A DNA stretch of 64,000 nt, from positions 36,604,879 through 36,668,878 of the forward strand of contig NC_084596.1 in the NCBI RefSeq assembly GCF_033807715.1. Reading direction: 5' to 3'. Positions 34,541 through 46,814 of the stretch are shown here, piece by piece (the first letter of the stretch is position 1; each line of letters opens with the position of its first letter). A program made the position numbers and the translations under genes. Under the pieces are notes generated by a model. That model worked only from the letters and a program-made list of their open reading frames with translations. It did not search any database and had not been told where the DNA came from. This stretch comes from Cololabis saira. Its lineage: Eukaryota; Chordata; Actinopteri; Beloniformes; Belonidae.

Positions 34541-35068
34541 CTCATTGCCGCAACGTGTTGCCTACAGTCATTTCAATGAGAAGCACACGCAAACACTGCA
34601 TTGCATATTCAGCGCCGCACAGAAGCTCCCAAATGGAAATGATTTTTGATTTCTGAATGAATGGATAGATACGTCGCTCATTTTATCATATTATGTTTTT
34701 CTTTTCTGGCCTGGCGCATCGCGTTTTCGAGTCCGTTGTTTGGGGATTTTTTTTTTTTTTTTCCCCCTTCCGCGGAAATTTTTTGCTGAGACCAAAATCC
34801 GCGGAATTCCGCGGATCCGCGGAAGATTCTGATGCCTGGTTATTAGGTGTCAGGTTACGTGCATCTAAAACCAGAGGAGAACTTTACTGTGTGTGCACAG
34901 CCAACAGCTGATTGACTGCAGTGGGCGCCGTTCGACAAGTCACCGCGGCGCTACAGACACCCCGGTGTTCATATTTTTTGTCGGATTTGCGCTGATCTCA
35001 TAAAAAAATATCCCAAAAAAATCCCCAGGACGGAAATCCGTACCCAGTACGGAGAACTTTAATCCCTG

Positions 35069-35589
35069 AGTGTACCCAACTAAAATAAATAATTTCTCTT
35101 TCCTTCTGTGCAAGACACAGAAACAAAAGAATGATGACAAAGACACACATTTGCATCTTTAGACTACTTCAGAGAGAAAACGGGTTCATGAAGGTAGAAT
35201 CACAGATTAGAAACAACTCAAAAGGGAACGTTCAGATGATTCCACACTTTGGTAGTGTATACAAGACAAAGGTCTTAGGCACCCTTAGTCTTGTTTTATC
35301 AACACGGCATCCATATGTATTTACATATGTGTTTGGTTCTGAGGGAAGTCAAACTAAATGCTGACTTTTGCCTGTAAAGTCATTTTGATCTGAATTGTGT
35401 ATGGTTTTATTTAGTGCCCAAGTTATCTAGGCACCAACAGATATGGACTTTCCTATGGTTGTTGCCATATGTATTTTAGAAGCATGGCCAATAATTGACT
35501 AACCTCCAATATGATTGTATTTCTTCTTTTAATCTTCACAAAGAGATCAAAAATATGTAAACTTTGATAAACCAGCACAAACCACATCC
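35069..35589. other. No gene seen
   Basis: Complex AT-rich sequence without a recognisable frame. Confidence 0.5.
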
Positions 35590-35639
35590 AATGAGAAGTA
35601 TATTACCTTTTATGCATCTCCTCATGTGCAGTAGCACAA
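35590..35639 (+). repeat. 50-bp segment shared with 21406-21455
   Basis: 49 of 50 bases match the segment at 21406-21455, in the same orientation. The flanks are unrelated. Confidence 0.9.
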
Positions 35640-35775
35640 GTATGCGCAAGCATGCTGATGACACAGCGATGGAAGGTCTCATCACAGTTACAATGAAGGA
35701 TATGTGGTAAAGGTCATGGAAGAGTCATAAAAGAAATATTGACAACTGGTGTAAAACAAATGAAAAAACTTAACA
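35640..35775 (+). pseudogene. LINE reverse transcriptase active-site fragment
   Basis: Directly after the 50-bp segment the plus strand reads HADDTAMEGLITVT-like text (about 35650-35692), equivalent to the YADDTAIVGLI motif of a non-L2 LINE family. After a frame change it continues with DNWCKTNEK (about 35740-35765), corresponding to the W-C-x-x-N-x-L-x-L-N region. The ends are abrupt and only about 45 codons are recognisable. Confidence 0.55.
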
Positions 35776-36812
35776 GCAGTCATGTGTGTTAAAAATTATG
35801 TTTTGTCAACCCATCCATCCAGCCTGACATTGTACACACACAATCCTACACAGCTTTCTCATTAGTTAACATCCTCCTCCTCCCTGTCCTAACAACTAAG
35901 GTCACTGGAATGTGCCTGATGAATTTGGTGGGTCTTTGTTCACGGTGGGATTGACTACTGAAACACAGTTTTTTTGGTTGTTGTTTTCCTTTTACATTTG
36001 GTTTCTTTCAGCTCTTCAAACAGACAAAGCAATGATTTTTTTTCTTGCATATGTGGACGATCCAAATGAAGTCAGACCCTTCTGAAGCGAGCTTGGCTCC
36101 TGGATCGCTTAGACTTTTGTTAAATGTAATGCAGTCCATGGGTTTGCCTTTCAAGGTATCAAGGAATTTTAAAGGAGCTAGTGTGAACAGGAAGAGGATT
36201 GAAATGGCATCTGATCTGATTCTGACCAGAAAGACAACTGCATCCAAAGAACTAATTATCTTTTCTGGTGGTTTACATTTTAGTTCATTTTTAAAGGACT
36301 GAATTCAGGAACACACAGGACACAAAGGACTACATGTGAAAGCACCCAGATACAACAGCAACATCAAGGGAGATCAAAAGATATTTCCAAAAACAAGAGG
36401 CTAGAAAAGGCAGAGGCTGTTCCAAGAAACAGAGAATAACTGTGAGAATGATAAAGACAGCGAGACACCCACACTCACACACAAGCGTGCCTTAGGGGAG
36501 TACTTTTACCTCCACTGACATTTGACTAAAAACCAATCTCCTTGTCTGCCATCAGAAGCCTGTAACCGCAGGGCTGGAGGGCGGTGAGAGCCGTGTGTGC
36601 ATGTATCTTTGTGTATCTAACCATGGCAATTTCAAACCAAAGGGTTTTAAAGGATGGAGCACATTTGGAACAATGTCAGACCACAAGTTCACCAGCGACT
36701 GAAGGCTCCACAGTTACGGAGTATGTGCAGAGATCATTGAATATGTGAACGTTAGAAGTGAAATTATACAGTCACAAGAAAATGAAAGCATGTGTGTATC
36801 CTTTTACCATAC

Positions 36813-36849
<37 letters not shown>

Positions 36850-36858
36850 CATATATGT
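35776..36858. other. No gene seen; ends in a GT/AT microsatellite
   Basis: Complex sequence with an 85-codon frame at 36045-36302 that matches no family I know. GT then AT repeats occupy 36814-36852. Confidence 0.5.
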
Positions 36859-37470
36859 TAGGGCTGGGCGATATATCAAGATTTTTATATATATATCGAT
36901 ATATTTTCAAACGCGATATGGTACGAAACAATATCGTTTATATCGATTTATAAAAATAAAAAAAATAAAGAAAGTCTTTTTTTTATGATTTTGATATAGC
37001 TTATTTTGTGTCAAATTGACTTGAATGTTTTATTTGAGATTTGCACAAATGTTTTGTTATTTGCACAACTGTCAACCTGTTACTGTCTACATTGTATTAA
37101 TTGCACAGTGTATTTTAATTTAATTGTTATGCAGGAAAGGGATATTTGTTTTATTTTGTTCAAGAAGCATTTTTATTCTATATATGCAGGCAGTTTATTT
37201 TTATTTCATTTGATTTATACATTTTGATATTGTACAAACCTCTGTTAATAAAGGTACCTGTGTGACATTTGGCACGAGGCTTTGTATTAAAACTGACTGT
37301 TTTTTTAAGGGTTTGCCTCAGAAAAAAATGAAGCTAACAGAGATGCTATGCTATAATGCTTTGGGGGAAACTCCAATTATGGCACAGAAAAAATATCGAT
37401 ATATATCGAGTATCGCCATTCAGCTAGAAAATATCGAGATATGACTTTTGGTCCATATCGCCCAGCCCTA
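36859..37470. mobile_element. hAT-type MITE with TAGGGCTGGGCGATAT ends
   Basis: TAGGGCTGGGCGATAT at the left and ATATCGCCCAGCCCTA at the right are perfect inverted repeats. The inside is AT-rich, with repeated ATCGATAT motifs near both ends. The type is common in teleosts. Flanks are AT dinucleotide repeat, which hides the target duplication. It does not code for protein. Confidence 0.85.
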
Positions 37471-38960
37471 ATATATATAGAGAGATATTACATTACATGT
37501 TGGCCATTGTCTCCTGGGTGAGGTCAAGGTCTCTGTCCCCACTCAGAATCATCCTCTTCTCCATCTACTCACATACACACAGACATTGGTGCCATAATCA
37601 TGTCATTGAATCACATATATAATCAGCTGGAAAATGTTCCCTCGTCACCAGCGTGCCATAATCCAGCAGGAATTGCAATTGGAAAACTTCTCCATGGGTT
37701 GCCCATTGCAGTCAGATGTTGCCCCCAGGGCCTCACCAGTGCAAGAAGAGGGAGTGGAGAAATAGCAGAGGTTAAAGAGATGACACGAGAGCATAAAAGA
37801 TAGGAAAGAGGAGGAAAAGGATAAAACCCGGTATCACTAAAATAAAGATTAAGAATGGGATTTAAATTACTTTTTACAAATGAATTTTTCACAGGATAGG
37901 ACAATGAAAATAGAGACTAGAGAGAAAGAAGCAGAGTAAACATATGCATGTTCTTAGTCGCATTTAACATGCTGCTCGAGGAGTTCTAACACCTGCCCAT
38001 CTCACCGTTTCTCTCCTTTTACACCTCCACAATCTTCAACATTTCATTGGAGAGGGAGTCTGAGCTCAGGTTAACGGCTACCTTAAGGGCAGCTTCCCTT
38101 TATTCCCATTTTTTTTTATTCAGCATGGTTCATGGATCAATTTATACCTGAGAACTGAGATGGATATTTAGTTATGGATGACAATTCTTTGCTGATTTGC
38201 TCATCCCAACTTTACTTGCTTCCACTGCTCCCTCCCCCACCATATATTTTCATGGGGGCAGCTTTGTTTAATGAGGAATATTTTGGGGAATTATGAGCTT
38301 GTTACGAGAAAATGTCATTTCAATAGAATCCCCCTAGCTCCTCTGAATCCTAAAGATCGGGTTTCTCTCAGGGTCCTGCTTTTTTTTTTTAGAAGAACAG
38401 TTTGACAGTAAAAAAAAAAAAAAAAAAGGGAGGAGGGCTACTTTACATTGAACGCCTTCAACTACATTCCTAAACTTGACTAAAGGAAATAGATTGGTGT
38501 CCCAGAGAAAAAAGAAAAAATGTTTTGTTTTTTTTTTAAACAAAAAAAAACCTTATCATTACCAAACTGTCAATGATCAGCTTCAGTTGAGTCAAAAATA
38601 AACCCCAGGTGAAGACTGACTGTCAGAATCCAATCCTGAAAGCTTTGCTTTATTTCTGATTCCTTATCGCGGGACACTCTTGTCATTGATTTCTCTTTAC
38701 CCTCTTTTGCTAGTTTCCCTTTTTTCATCCAGTCTTTCTCTTCCTTATTTCTTTTCATCTGTCTCTGTCATTACCCCAATTTGTTTCCTCCATTTCTTCA
38801 CGCTGACTTAACCCTCAGTCATTCCTTTTTCTCATTTCTCCCCCTTTCCTCGTCACAGGGACGCTACTGCTGTCGGGGAAGTTTTTCCAACCTCCTCATC
38901 CTCTCATTTTTCATCAGGTCGCCTCTGACAACCCCCCACCCCACCGCACCCCATCCCACT

Positions 38961-38993
<33 letters not shown>

Positions 38994-41900
38994 GAGCCAT
39001 GTGCGTACACACGTACACCCCCAGCAACTCCCATCTCCCCATTCATCCCGTAGCTCCACTCTCTCCCTGTCTGTCCGTGCCACAAATGCATTTGTTCAAT
39101 ACCTCCAGCAAACAGATTAGCGGGCTGTTATCAGCGACAGGGAGACAGTGATAATGGTTTTCACCGCATCTTCTCCCTGCCACAGATTAAAATGGGCCAG
39201 GTCATCTGCCACACAAACACAACCACACACATTCACGTTCACCGACAAAGGCTTGCACTTAGCAGCGCAACAAATCCCCTCAAAAAATAAATAGTACGTA
39301 AATACGAATGTGTTGATTTAAAAGACATTAAACTGCACACTTTTTTTAATTTTTAATAATGCATGCATTTCCAGAGACAATAATCTAAATGTTCACACGC
39401 ACACACGCTTACACAACTGCAAAGACAGGCTTTTTTTCTCCTCTGCTCCTCCTTCCCCCTCTCCTATTCCCCTTGTCTCACAACTTGCCATTGGATTTCC
39501 TGTCCAATCTATTGTCACAAGCCGAGGCCAAAAGATACAAGGTGAAGTCACTTCCAATCTGATAGCCCGTTGTCTTCAGCCTGGATTTTCATACACCCAC
39601 CCAAACCTACGAATATGGTCGCACACGCCCAAGCTCGCGCCCCTATTTGGCTATTGATTATGTCTTTGCTCCTGGTGTTTGTCACCTTGGCGTATGCTTG
39701 TTTGCATGTCTGTGTTGTAACATCTCATCAACTCGAGGGTGGTTTTTTTCAGATTTAGACCCAGGTGAAAACGTTTAAATTTAAGATGCATGCCATATCC
39801 GCCCACAACCTCATTATCAACAAATACTCCTCTTTTCTGCCTCGGTCAGAAGTTTGACAGTTTTATTCCACGTTTGTTATTGATTGCAACATCAGTAGTA
39901 GAGCACTGGAAGCTGCTCCTGCAAAAACAAACTTGTAAACATCCGCTACACATTGCCCATATGAGCAATATTTCTTAATGTTGCCCCTGGGTCCCACTGG
40001 CTGCAGAAGCCCCGCCGTCTGGCTGGGCCTCCCCAGTCATCGTGAGTCGCAGCCGCTCCCCTCAACACGTTTGGTTCAACCACAGGTTCATTTCAGAAGC
40101 ATCCCAAAGGCAGCCTTCCACTAAGCTCTGTGTTAGGCTGCGGTTGAACTGCGTGAATTTACGCACATGGGTCAAACTGGTGGGAAGTCATACGCGAGAA
40201 TAACAAGCACATTAACCTGTGGTGGGTATGGGAGGGTCTCAGATGAGATTTCACTCATGGATTAAGAGTGGTTCATTTCAGAAGTCGAAAAAGTACATTT
40301 AATTTGACACCACCCAGTCTTTTCATAAGCATAATAACAGATGCAAAAAGATATGACAAGAAAAATCTACAGTATTTGGAGTGGAAGTCAACTGTTAACT
40401 TATAATTACGTCTTTAATGTGCTGTGGACACATGCTCCACTTCGCCTGCCACGCAGCGTCCAGTTCAGATTAATTATGCTGGTGGTCAGAGTAATGTTTT
40501 CTCCCCTTGTAAACCCCGCCAGCAGCTCCCTCGCCCTAGCTGTCAATAATTAATGCTAGAGATGTGTGGTGTTTTACAGGAGGCCACAGCTGTGTTTTAT
40601 CACCAGAGCACATCATTGTCATGAGGTCAGATTCGATCAAGACTCACTGTACACAAAAGACACAGAGAAAGACACGCTGTGACAGATTGAGGAAAGGAAC
40701 AAGAATGACTCTCAGGACAAAAAAAGAAAAAGAAAATAAATCAGTCTTTCCAAAAATAACACTTTCATTTGATCTCTTCCACCACCTTCCTTTCTTTTGC
40801 CGTCCCTCTCCGTCCAGTATCCAACCGCTCCTGCCTTCCTTTCGTCCACACGGCGCGTCCTTGTCACTTGCTAGAATTTACTGAATGCAAATATGTGCGA
40901 GAAAGCGTTTGCGAGGAGGTTCTGTGATTAGGTCTACATTTTTAATGAGACGAAGGTGAGGGCAAGGTCAGAGGTGACACACAACACCTCACACATGCGT
41001 GTGTGGCCCCTCAAAGATATGTTAATATATAGCCTAAATACTGAGCAGTGCATGCACGCAGACACACACACACGTGCACACAGACACACAGAGACCCTCA
41101 AAGGTGACTGTGTGAAGTATGGTCTCATTAGGCATGCTGTAAGGGATTAACAACAGCACTGACATTTGGTGTCTTGTAAGCGACCAGTCTATAAAAACAG
41201 ACTGGAGGAAAGTGTGTGTGTGTGTGTGTGTGTGTGTGGCCGTGCTGATGAGCATGCTCATGTGTGTGAGATATAAATGTTTCTCCATATCCAATTTTTT
41301 CCTCTCTTACTGTGCTGCTACACATACACCTGGCAACAGACAGTCCCAACATGTTTGATGGGAGAACATTATTATTTGTCCCCTGGGTATTTTAGCTAGT
41401 CGAGTTTTTTGCTGGAGCCAAAGTGATTATGTGATCCGACTTTTATTACACAGCTTTGTCCTCATACAAAGCTCCCTTAAAGGATTCTGGGGGAATGTGT
41501 GTGTGTGTGTGCGTGTGTGTGCGCCTGGTACACCTCTGTTATTTCCTTATTTTGTGTGTGTCATTCCTTTTTCTCGTCTCCCGACCCCCCTTCTCTGCTC
41601 TATCCCCGCTCGCTTGAAACCTACCACCAAACATGCAAAGTGATGGATATTCTAGCACGCTGTCGACTTTTACCGTCCCGAGGACGGTGGAAGGTAGGAG
41701 AGGCTCAGCATGCGGTGGCTGCCAAATCAGCCGCTGTAGAGGAGATATTCTGGTTAACGAGCTGCAGAAATACAGCTCTAACCGAGTGTCCACATTTGTT
41801 AATGAATGTTTGAGAAGAGAGAATAAAGATTAAAAAAAAGCTTTGTCCGTTTTTTTTTTTTGGCAATGCCCGTATCTACCTGTGTCAATCTATAGGAATT

Positions 41901-42262
41901 CATGAAATTTTAATCAAAAATTAAGTTTAAAAGAAAATTTAAGAAACTGAATAGGTACATTTTTATTGAAAGGTTTAGAAAAAATAAAGGAGGCTGTATG
42001 TTGTCATCAAATCTGGTCTTATGAGTTGTATTGCGCATGGCTAAAATAAGAAGTGGAGACATCTGTGTAATTTAAGTGGAAACAAAACCTTGAAGGAAAA
42101 AGGAAACAGCTACTTTTGCCGTATACGTAAAATAGAGGTAATCAGGATCTCTTTAATCTCCAACTGGACACATGTATTTTTATTTCATGTCCATATTGGC
42201 CATAAATCATCTCCAGGGAAAACAGGAGCATCTGATCAGTCATGGGATCCAGCTGTCTAATG
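37471..42262. other. No gene seen; unassigned non-coding, possibly regulatory
   Basis: Contains T and A homopolymers (38380-38426, 38520-38550), AC tract (38967-38993), GT tracts (41213-41237, 41497-41522) and long complex stretches. 39060-39200 and 40440-40560 look like constrained non-coding DNA in composition, which is an untested impression. Small frames (for example 106 codons at 40564-40884) show no domain. Confidence 0.4.
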
Positions 42263-42270
42263 CTCTAAAA

Positions 42271-42889
42271 CAGTGGTTCCCAACCTTTTTTCCTTGGAGC
42301 CCCCCCTACTTGTGTCTAAGACCAGCCGGCCCCCCCGACCCGTACGTACTGGCACCAAAAGAGTAAAGTGATTCGTTACAAACCTTTAATTGAAAAAATG
42401 AACATTAATTATGTTTTTTTGATACATTTCTCTTTGGTTTACCCTGTACTTTGTTTTTCTCAACTTCCTTTTGTGTCACCAATGTATAAAATACGCACAA
42501 AAACTAATTCAGAAAAAAAAAAAAAACATTTCTGAAAAATGTCTATTTTAATATGAGAGCAACATTTTTTAACATTTTTCATTTAAAAACCTGCCGGAGT
42601 AGTAGTATGATTAAAGGTTGAATAATGATATAATAACACGTTTTTAAGTTTTTATCCTGATAAATAACTTAGTATTTTAAAATGACCAAAATATATTTCT
42701 AAGTGAGTTTATAAAGACTTGGATTACAGTGTTCCATTAGGTGTGTTATTAGGATTTTTTATTTATTTAACATGTGCAAATATAATTTTTACAACTGCAT
42801 ATCCTCAAAGCAGACAAAGTTTCGCGCCCCCCCCAGAGATCTCAGGCGCCCCCCCAGGGGGGGCCCGGACCCCAGGTTGGGAGACACTG
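42271..42889. mobile_element. hAT-type MITE with perfect 8-bp target duplication
   Basis: The left end CAGTGGTTCCCAACCTTTTT and right end CCCCAGGTTGGGAGACACTG are imperfect inverted repeats of the CAGTGGTTCTCAA type. CTCTAAAA is duplicated at 42263-42270 and 42890-42897. Length is 619 bp, with no transposase. The sequence next to each end is rich in C or G runs and the centre is AT-rich. Confidence 0.92.
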
Positions 42890-42897
42890 CTCTAAAA

Positions 42898-43068
42898 CAC
42901 TTGGAAAAGTTGCCTCCATCCTCCAAAGTGTACTTTAAGTGAAGTAGAATATTACTATCTGTAGTGAACAGATCAGCCCGTTACTGAAAATATTTCATTG
43001 GTCTGTTGCATCTGGGAAAATATATCAAACACCAGAAAGTACAAAAACTTTAAAATTAAGTTAATATT

Positions 43069-43099
<31 letters not shown>

Positions 43100-43624
43100 G
43101 CTACAACACTTTTATCTAAAGCGACTCCCATCTGAGAGAACAACACAAGCAAGAAATCACATCCAGCTGCATCAGTGCTGGTCAGACTGGTGGCAGTCCA
43201 GTTGGACACACGTGCTGCTATGCTAGTGATAGATTTTTTTTTTTTTTTGTGTTCCCTTCCCACCCAACACAACAGTCCCTTTACACAAGAAAACTACGTC
43301 TTAAAAGACACCATTATACGATCATACTACTTAAACACCATTAAGTTTGGATGGCCTCTGTCTGTTTAGGTTGATTTAAATATAGTGATGTAAATAGAAG
43401 TCATAGTCAGGTCACCTTATGGCCAAGACCAACACATGAGAAATCATTTTACTTTCAAAAGTGAAAATAGTCTGTATTTCTATCACTGGAGCACCCCAGT
43501 GTCATGACTCAAGCTACACACTATATTTAGTCCTTAACACAAGACCAAAATAATTTAAGATAGTGAAAAGGAAACTTTTTTTACAGAAAATGAAACGATA
43601 ACTGCATAAGAAGTCACTGAGGGT
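42898..43624. other. No gene seen; contains (CTA)n
   Basis: Nine CTA units at 43071-43099; otherwise complex AT-rich sequence. Confidence 0.55.
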
Positions 43625-44467
43625 TTAAAGGGGACCTATTATGAAAAACAGGTTTTTTCTTGCTTTAACATATATAAAGTGGTCTCCCCTCAGCCTGCCA
43701 ACTCAGAGAAGGAGGAAAGCAACCAAATTCTGCAGTGTCTGTTCACCACGCCCGGAGGATCCTTCCAGTGTCATGTGACTTCTACGAGCCGTTCAGAATC
43801 TCGTGAGTCACGACGGGAGCAGATTTCCATAGGTCGGCCTCCGCTGCTGAAACCACGCCCACAACTAACTCCGCCGGCCAGAGCTTCCGCCATTGTTCAG
43901 AAGCAGTGGCTGTTTGAACAACGAGGGACAGTAATAATGAGGTTTTCCATCAACACTTACCCTCATAAAAGGATCAGTACCAACATTACAGACCCGGCAA
44001 CTGCACACGAGTCAGCGGTAAGTGACGTTATTTTTTTATGTTATTTATATTTGTTTACAAGTATGATCTTTGCATGGGCTAAGTATTTAGCTTAGCTACG
44101 GTGTTACTCCGTGTTACGGAGCTCTATTAGTACCGTAATACATTGTTCTTCTGTTCATGGTTTCAGATCTTCCAAGCACCTGAAGCTGTTCAGATACCTT
44201 CAGAAGAAATGCACGGTCCTTCCTTGAGCCAGCAATAGTGCATAAATGTTATTTATATACAACTTATGTTATCTATTTTTTTTAACAATAAAGTTGCCAT
44301 TTATGAACATTCAGTGTTGAGATTTCTTTATAGTTAACATGATTCATTTGTCTTGTAACATAAGAAATGAAATGATGAGGAATCGGAGTAAATAACTGTG
44401 GTGTACCTGTTTAGAATTCAATTAAATCTTCCTGTGTGAAGACGAGGTGACCCGGTCAGGGAACTAA

Positions 44468-44554
44468 AGGCTGATTTATGGTTCCGCGTTACACCAACGC
44501 AGAGCCTATGGCCTAGGGTACGCGTCGATTTAACGCAGAACCGTAATTCAGGCT
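44468..44554. mobile_element. 87-bp palindromic MITE with TAA target duplication
   Basis: Ends AGGCTGATTTATGGTTCCGC and GCAGAACCGTAATTCAGGCT are inverted repeats. TAA is duplicated at 44465-44467 and 44555-44557, which fits the PIF/Harbinger superfamily. It sits inside the T2/Kolobok-type element. Confidence 0.75.
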
Positions 44555-45280
44555 TAAGATCCGTTTACACCGTGTCATAACTGCCGACTATCGCGTCGAG
44601 CTGCGTGACATCGGACGCTCTCTGTCCACACTGAAACCGTGAAACTCGCGGCCAGTTAGGACAGTCCAATACAAAAAAAATTAAGCAAATGGAATTGATT
44701 TTGTCACTGAAGCTCGCTCGCATCACACATGCTTTAAAAGTGTACGGAGCCGCTGCTCTTCAGCCCAGAGGCTTTGTTCCCTCCCCTGCTACACGTCATT
44801 AAGGCAGCCAATCAGCACAGAGCCTCATTATCATCGCCTCCCCTCCCCTCAGAATCCCTCATAGAGAAGGAGGTTAGAAGCGGTAAAACTAGAGACATGG
44901 CTCAGAGGCTGAATTTCTGATTCATGTAGAAAAAACAAGTTTTGATTGTTTTTAAGACATCCAAGGCCTGTTTAAAATATACATTAAATGCCATAATAGG
45001 CAGGGCTGCACATAATTATTTTGGTCTGGTGCTCAGAGGAGCCCCTGGATATGTGACTTGGGGCTCCAAAAACACGGTGACCCGTCTCGCCGGATCGATA
45101 AGAGGGATGCAGGAATAAGTTATAGGCTAAACGATATTTATTCACTTATAAAGATGAATTAACAAATTATGGTGCATGTTAGTCTGTAGAGTCAGTATAA
45201 AAGTTACAGTTTTTATTGGCCAGATTGGGATGTTCACGGCATATTTTGCACCTAGGGTTGCCAACTTTCAGAAATACTTA

Positions 45281-45515
45281 CTTATTTCAATAATTCAACT
45301 AGAATATGGTGTAAAAGTTAACTTATTTCAATAATTCAACTAGAATTTGGTGTAAAAGTTAACTTATTTCAATAATTCAACTAGAATATGGTGTAAAAGT
45401 TAATTTATTTCAATAATTCAACTAGAATATGGTGTAAAAGTTAATTTATTTCAATAATTCAACTAGAATATGGTGTAAACGTTAATCTATTTCAATAATT
45501 CAACTTAAAAGGTGA
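45281..45515. repeat. 41-bp minisatellite, about 5.7 copies
   Basis: Units begin at 45281, 45322, 45363, 45404, 45445 and 45486, exactly 41 bp apart, each starting (C/T)TTATTTCAATAATTCAACT. Copies differ by one to three bases. Confidence 0.97.
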
Positions 45516-45721
45516 AACTAATATATTACCTAGTCTTATTACATGCAAAGCAAGATATGTTGAACCTTTATTTGTTATAATTTTGATGATGGAATTGTTT
45601 ATTGATTTCATAAAATATTCTCTAATTTATTTTTTATTTGGGGTTTTCATAAACTGTGAGCCATAATCAGAGAGCAGCGTCTTGCTGGTGCAGGTAACTG
45701 CTGCACGCAGTGACGGACACT

Positions 45722-45818
45722 GGCTGATTTATGGTTCCGTGTTGCACCAACGCAGAGCTTACGGGGTAGGATACGCGGGAACGCGAACGTACGGTGCGCG
45801 TCGCTGCGTAACATCATG
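45722..45818. repeat. Palindromic MITE, partial copy
   Basis: CTGATTTATGGTTCCGTGTT, GCACCAACGCAGAGC and a GTACGGTGCGCGTCGCTGCG segment match the left part of the 55083-55226 element. The right terminus is missing. Confidence 0.65.
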
Positions 45819-46257
45819 CAGCCACTTCTCGGCGAACACACGTTTTCTGTTCGATTCGGGTAGGGGTCCAGTTTGGCGTCTCTTTGTAGTTGGTGGTGGT
45901 GGAACGCCACCAAAATTGCTTCTTGGACATTTTGACGGGGTTTGATCAGTAAAGCTGCTTGTGACGATAGATCCTTCCATCTCTTCCTGCCCAACCCACC
46001 GCCGCAACGAGCATGGAGGGGGAATAAGGACGCGCTGTGATTGGCCAGTACCAACTTTGAGTGGCAGTTCTGGGGAAAAGCTCTCGCAATAGATTTTTTA
46101 ATATTAGTATTCTGGTCTGGCCACAACCAATAATATAAGCCCCAGCTGTTGGTATGCAAAAGCGCTTCGCAGCACAAGATTGACAGCGCACTGTGGATTT
46201 TGACGGCGCATGCGCTCTGGCGGCCCACTTATGTGCAGCCCTGATAATAGGTCCCCT

Positions 46258-46485
46258 TTAAAGATGTAAGTCAATAATGACGATGACGCCAACAACAGAC
46301 TTGTGGGTCAGAGTGGGTTTGGATGTTAATATGTTAACAGATTCACTTATATTTTAGTAGGTCGAGCAGTACTGATACTGCAAAACCTAAGTCGAGGTAT
46401 CTCCATCAATGATCACTGAAGATTTTAAGCCCTAAGATTGTTTAGGAGGCTAATGACTTGATATGTTGACATTTTAATTACTGTT
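46258..46485. other. Unassigned spacer
   Basis: No gene or repeat recognised. Confidence 0.5.
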
Positions 46486-46751
46486 TGTAGCAACCTCGTG
46501 CCACTGGGGTGGACCGACAGGACAGAGGACACAGGGTTTAGTGCAGAAATTGAGATTCTTTTATTTGCACCCAGACACACGTTACACCAGCACCTTCAGC
46601 AGCTCTCCTTCCTCCCAGCAGAGACCTCTTGCTGGTGTGCAGCCGCTTTTTAAGTAGCCAGGCAGGGTGGAGAGGTTGATTGGGCACACCTGTGCCCAAT
46701 CAGCTGAGTGGCTGCTCCCCGGCAGCCCACACCCAATCCTCCACCCTGACA
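46486..46751 (-). mobile_element. Solo LTR, gypsy-like, 266 bp
   Basis: Minus strand begins TGTCAGGGTGGAGGATTGGG and ends GGCACGAGGTTGCTACA. It contains the inverted repeat ATTGGGCACAGGTGTGCCCA, a TTAAAAAG box near 46650, and CAAATAAAAG as the polyadenylation-like signal near 46560. The TG...CA ends and layout are those of an LTR with no internal region beside it. A target duplication is not evident. Confidence 0.75.
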
Positions 46752-46814
46752 CACTGATAGCAACATGTCTAACTGAAAACAAAATTAAAGTAATTATATG
46801 TGTAAACTAAACAT

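Larger units (their letters stand above)
33786..35068. mobile_element. Non-autonomous DNA transposon with CAGGGATTAAAG ends
   Basis: The left end CAGGGATTAAAG and right end CTTTAATCCCTG are perfect 12-bp inverted repeats. AGTGTA flanks both sides (33780-33785 and 35069-35074), extending to an 8-bp duplication with one mismatch if the ends are shifted by one base, which suits hAT. Subterminal text includes the CCAGGACGGAAA motif near both ends in direct orientation and a tight CCGCGGAATTCCGCGG palindrome near 34800-34820. No transposase frame is present. Two copies of a palindromic MITE family (34120-34268 and 34485-34540) lie inside. Confidence 0.75.
45001..46243. mobile_element. hAT-type element inserted in the T2 right terminus
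   Basis: CAGGGCTGCACATAA and TTATGTGCAGCCCTG form inverted ends. ATAATAGG is duplicated at 44993-45000 and 46244-46251; that word is part of the T2 terminal repeat, so the hAT landed inside the repeat. Length is 1243 bp. The 193-codon minus frame at 45647-46228 has no hAT dimerisation or DDE motif, so it is probably non-autonomous. It contains a 41-bp minisatellite and a half palindromic MITE. Confidence 0.9.
43629..46257. mobile_element. T2/Kolobok-type element (TTAA target), hosting two others
   Basis: AGGGGACCTATTATG at 43629 and its reverse complement CATAATAGGTCCCCT (interrupted by the inner hAT) are 15-bp perfect inverted repeats. TTAA flanks both sides (43625-43628 and 46258-46261). 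The TTAA|AGGGG arrangement is that of the T2/Kolobok group. Without the inner hAT the element is about 1.38 kb. The 138-codon frame at 43679-44095 has no transposase motif, so the copy is treated as non-autonomous. Confidence 0.8.

Noticed and set aside
43679..44095. 138-codon frame in the T2/Kolobok-type element as a transposase
   Set aside because: No THAP or DDE-type motif is visible; more likely non-coding interior of a non-autonomous copy.
45647..46228. 193-codon minus-strand frame inside the hAT
   Set aside because: No hAT transposase motif, biased composition, and it runs through an inserted MITE segment.
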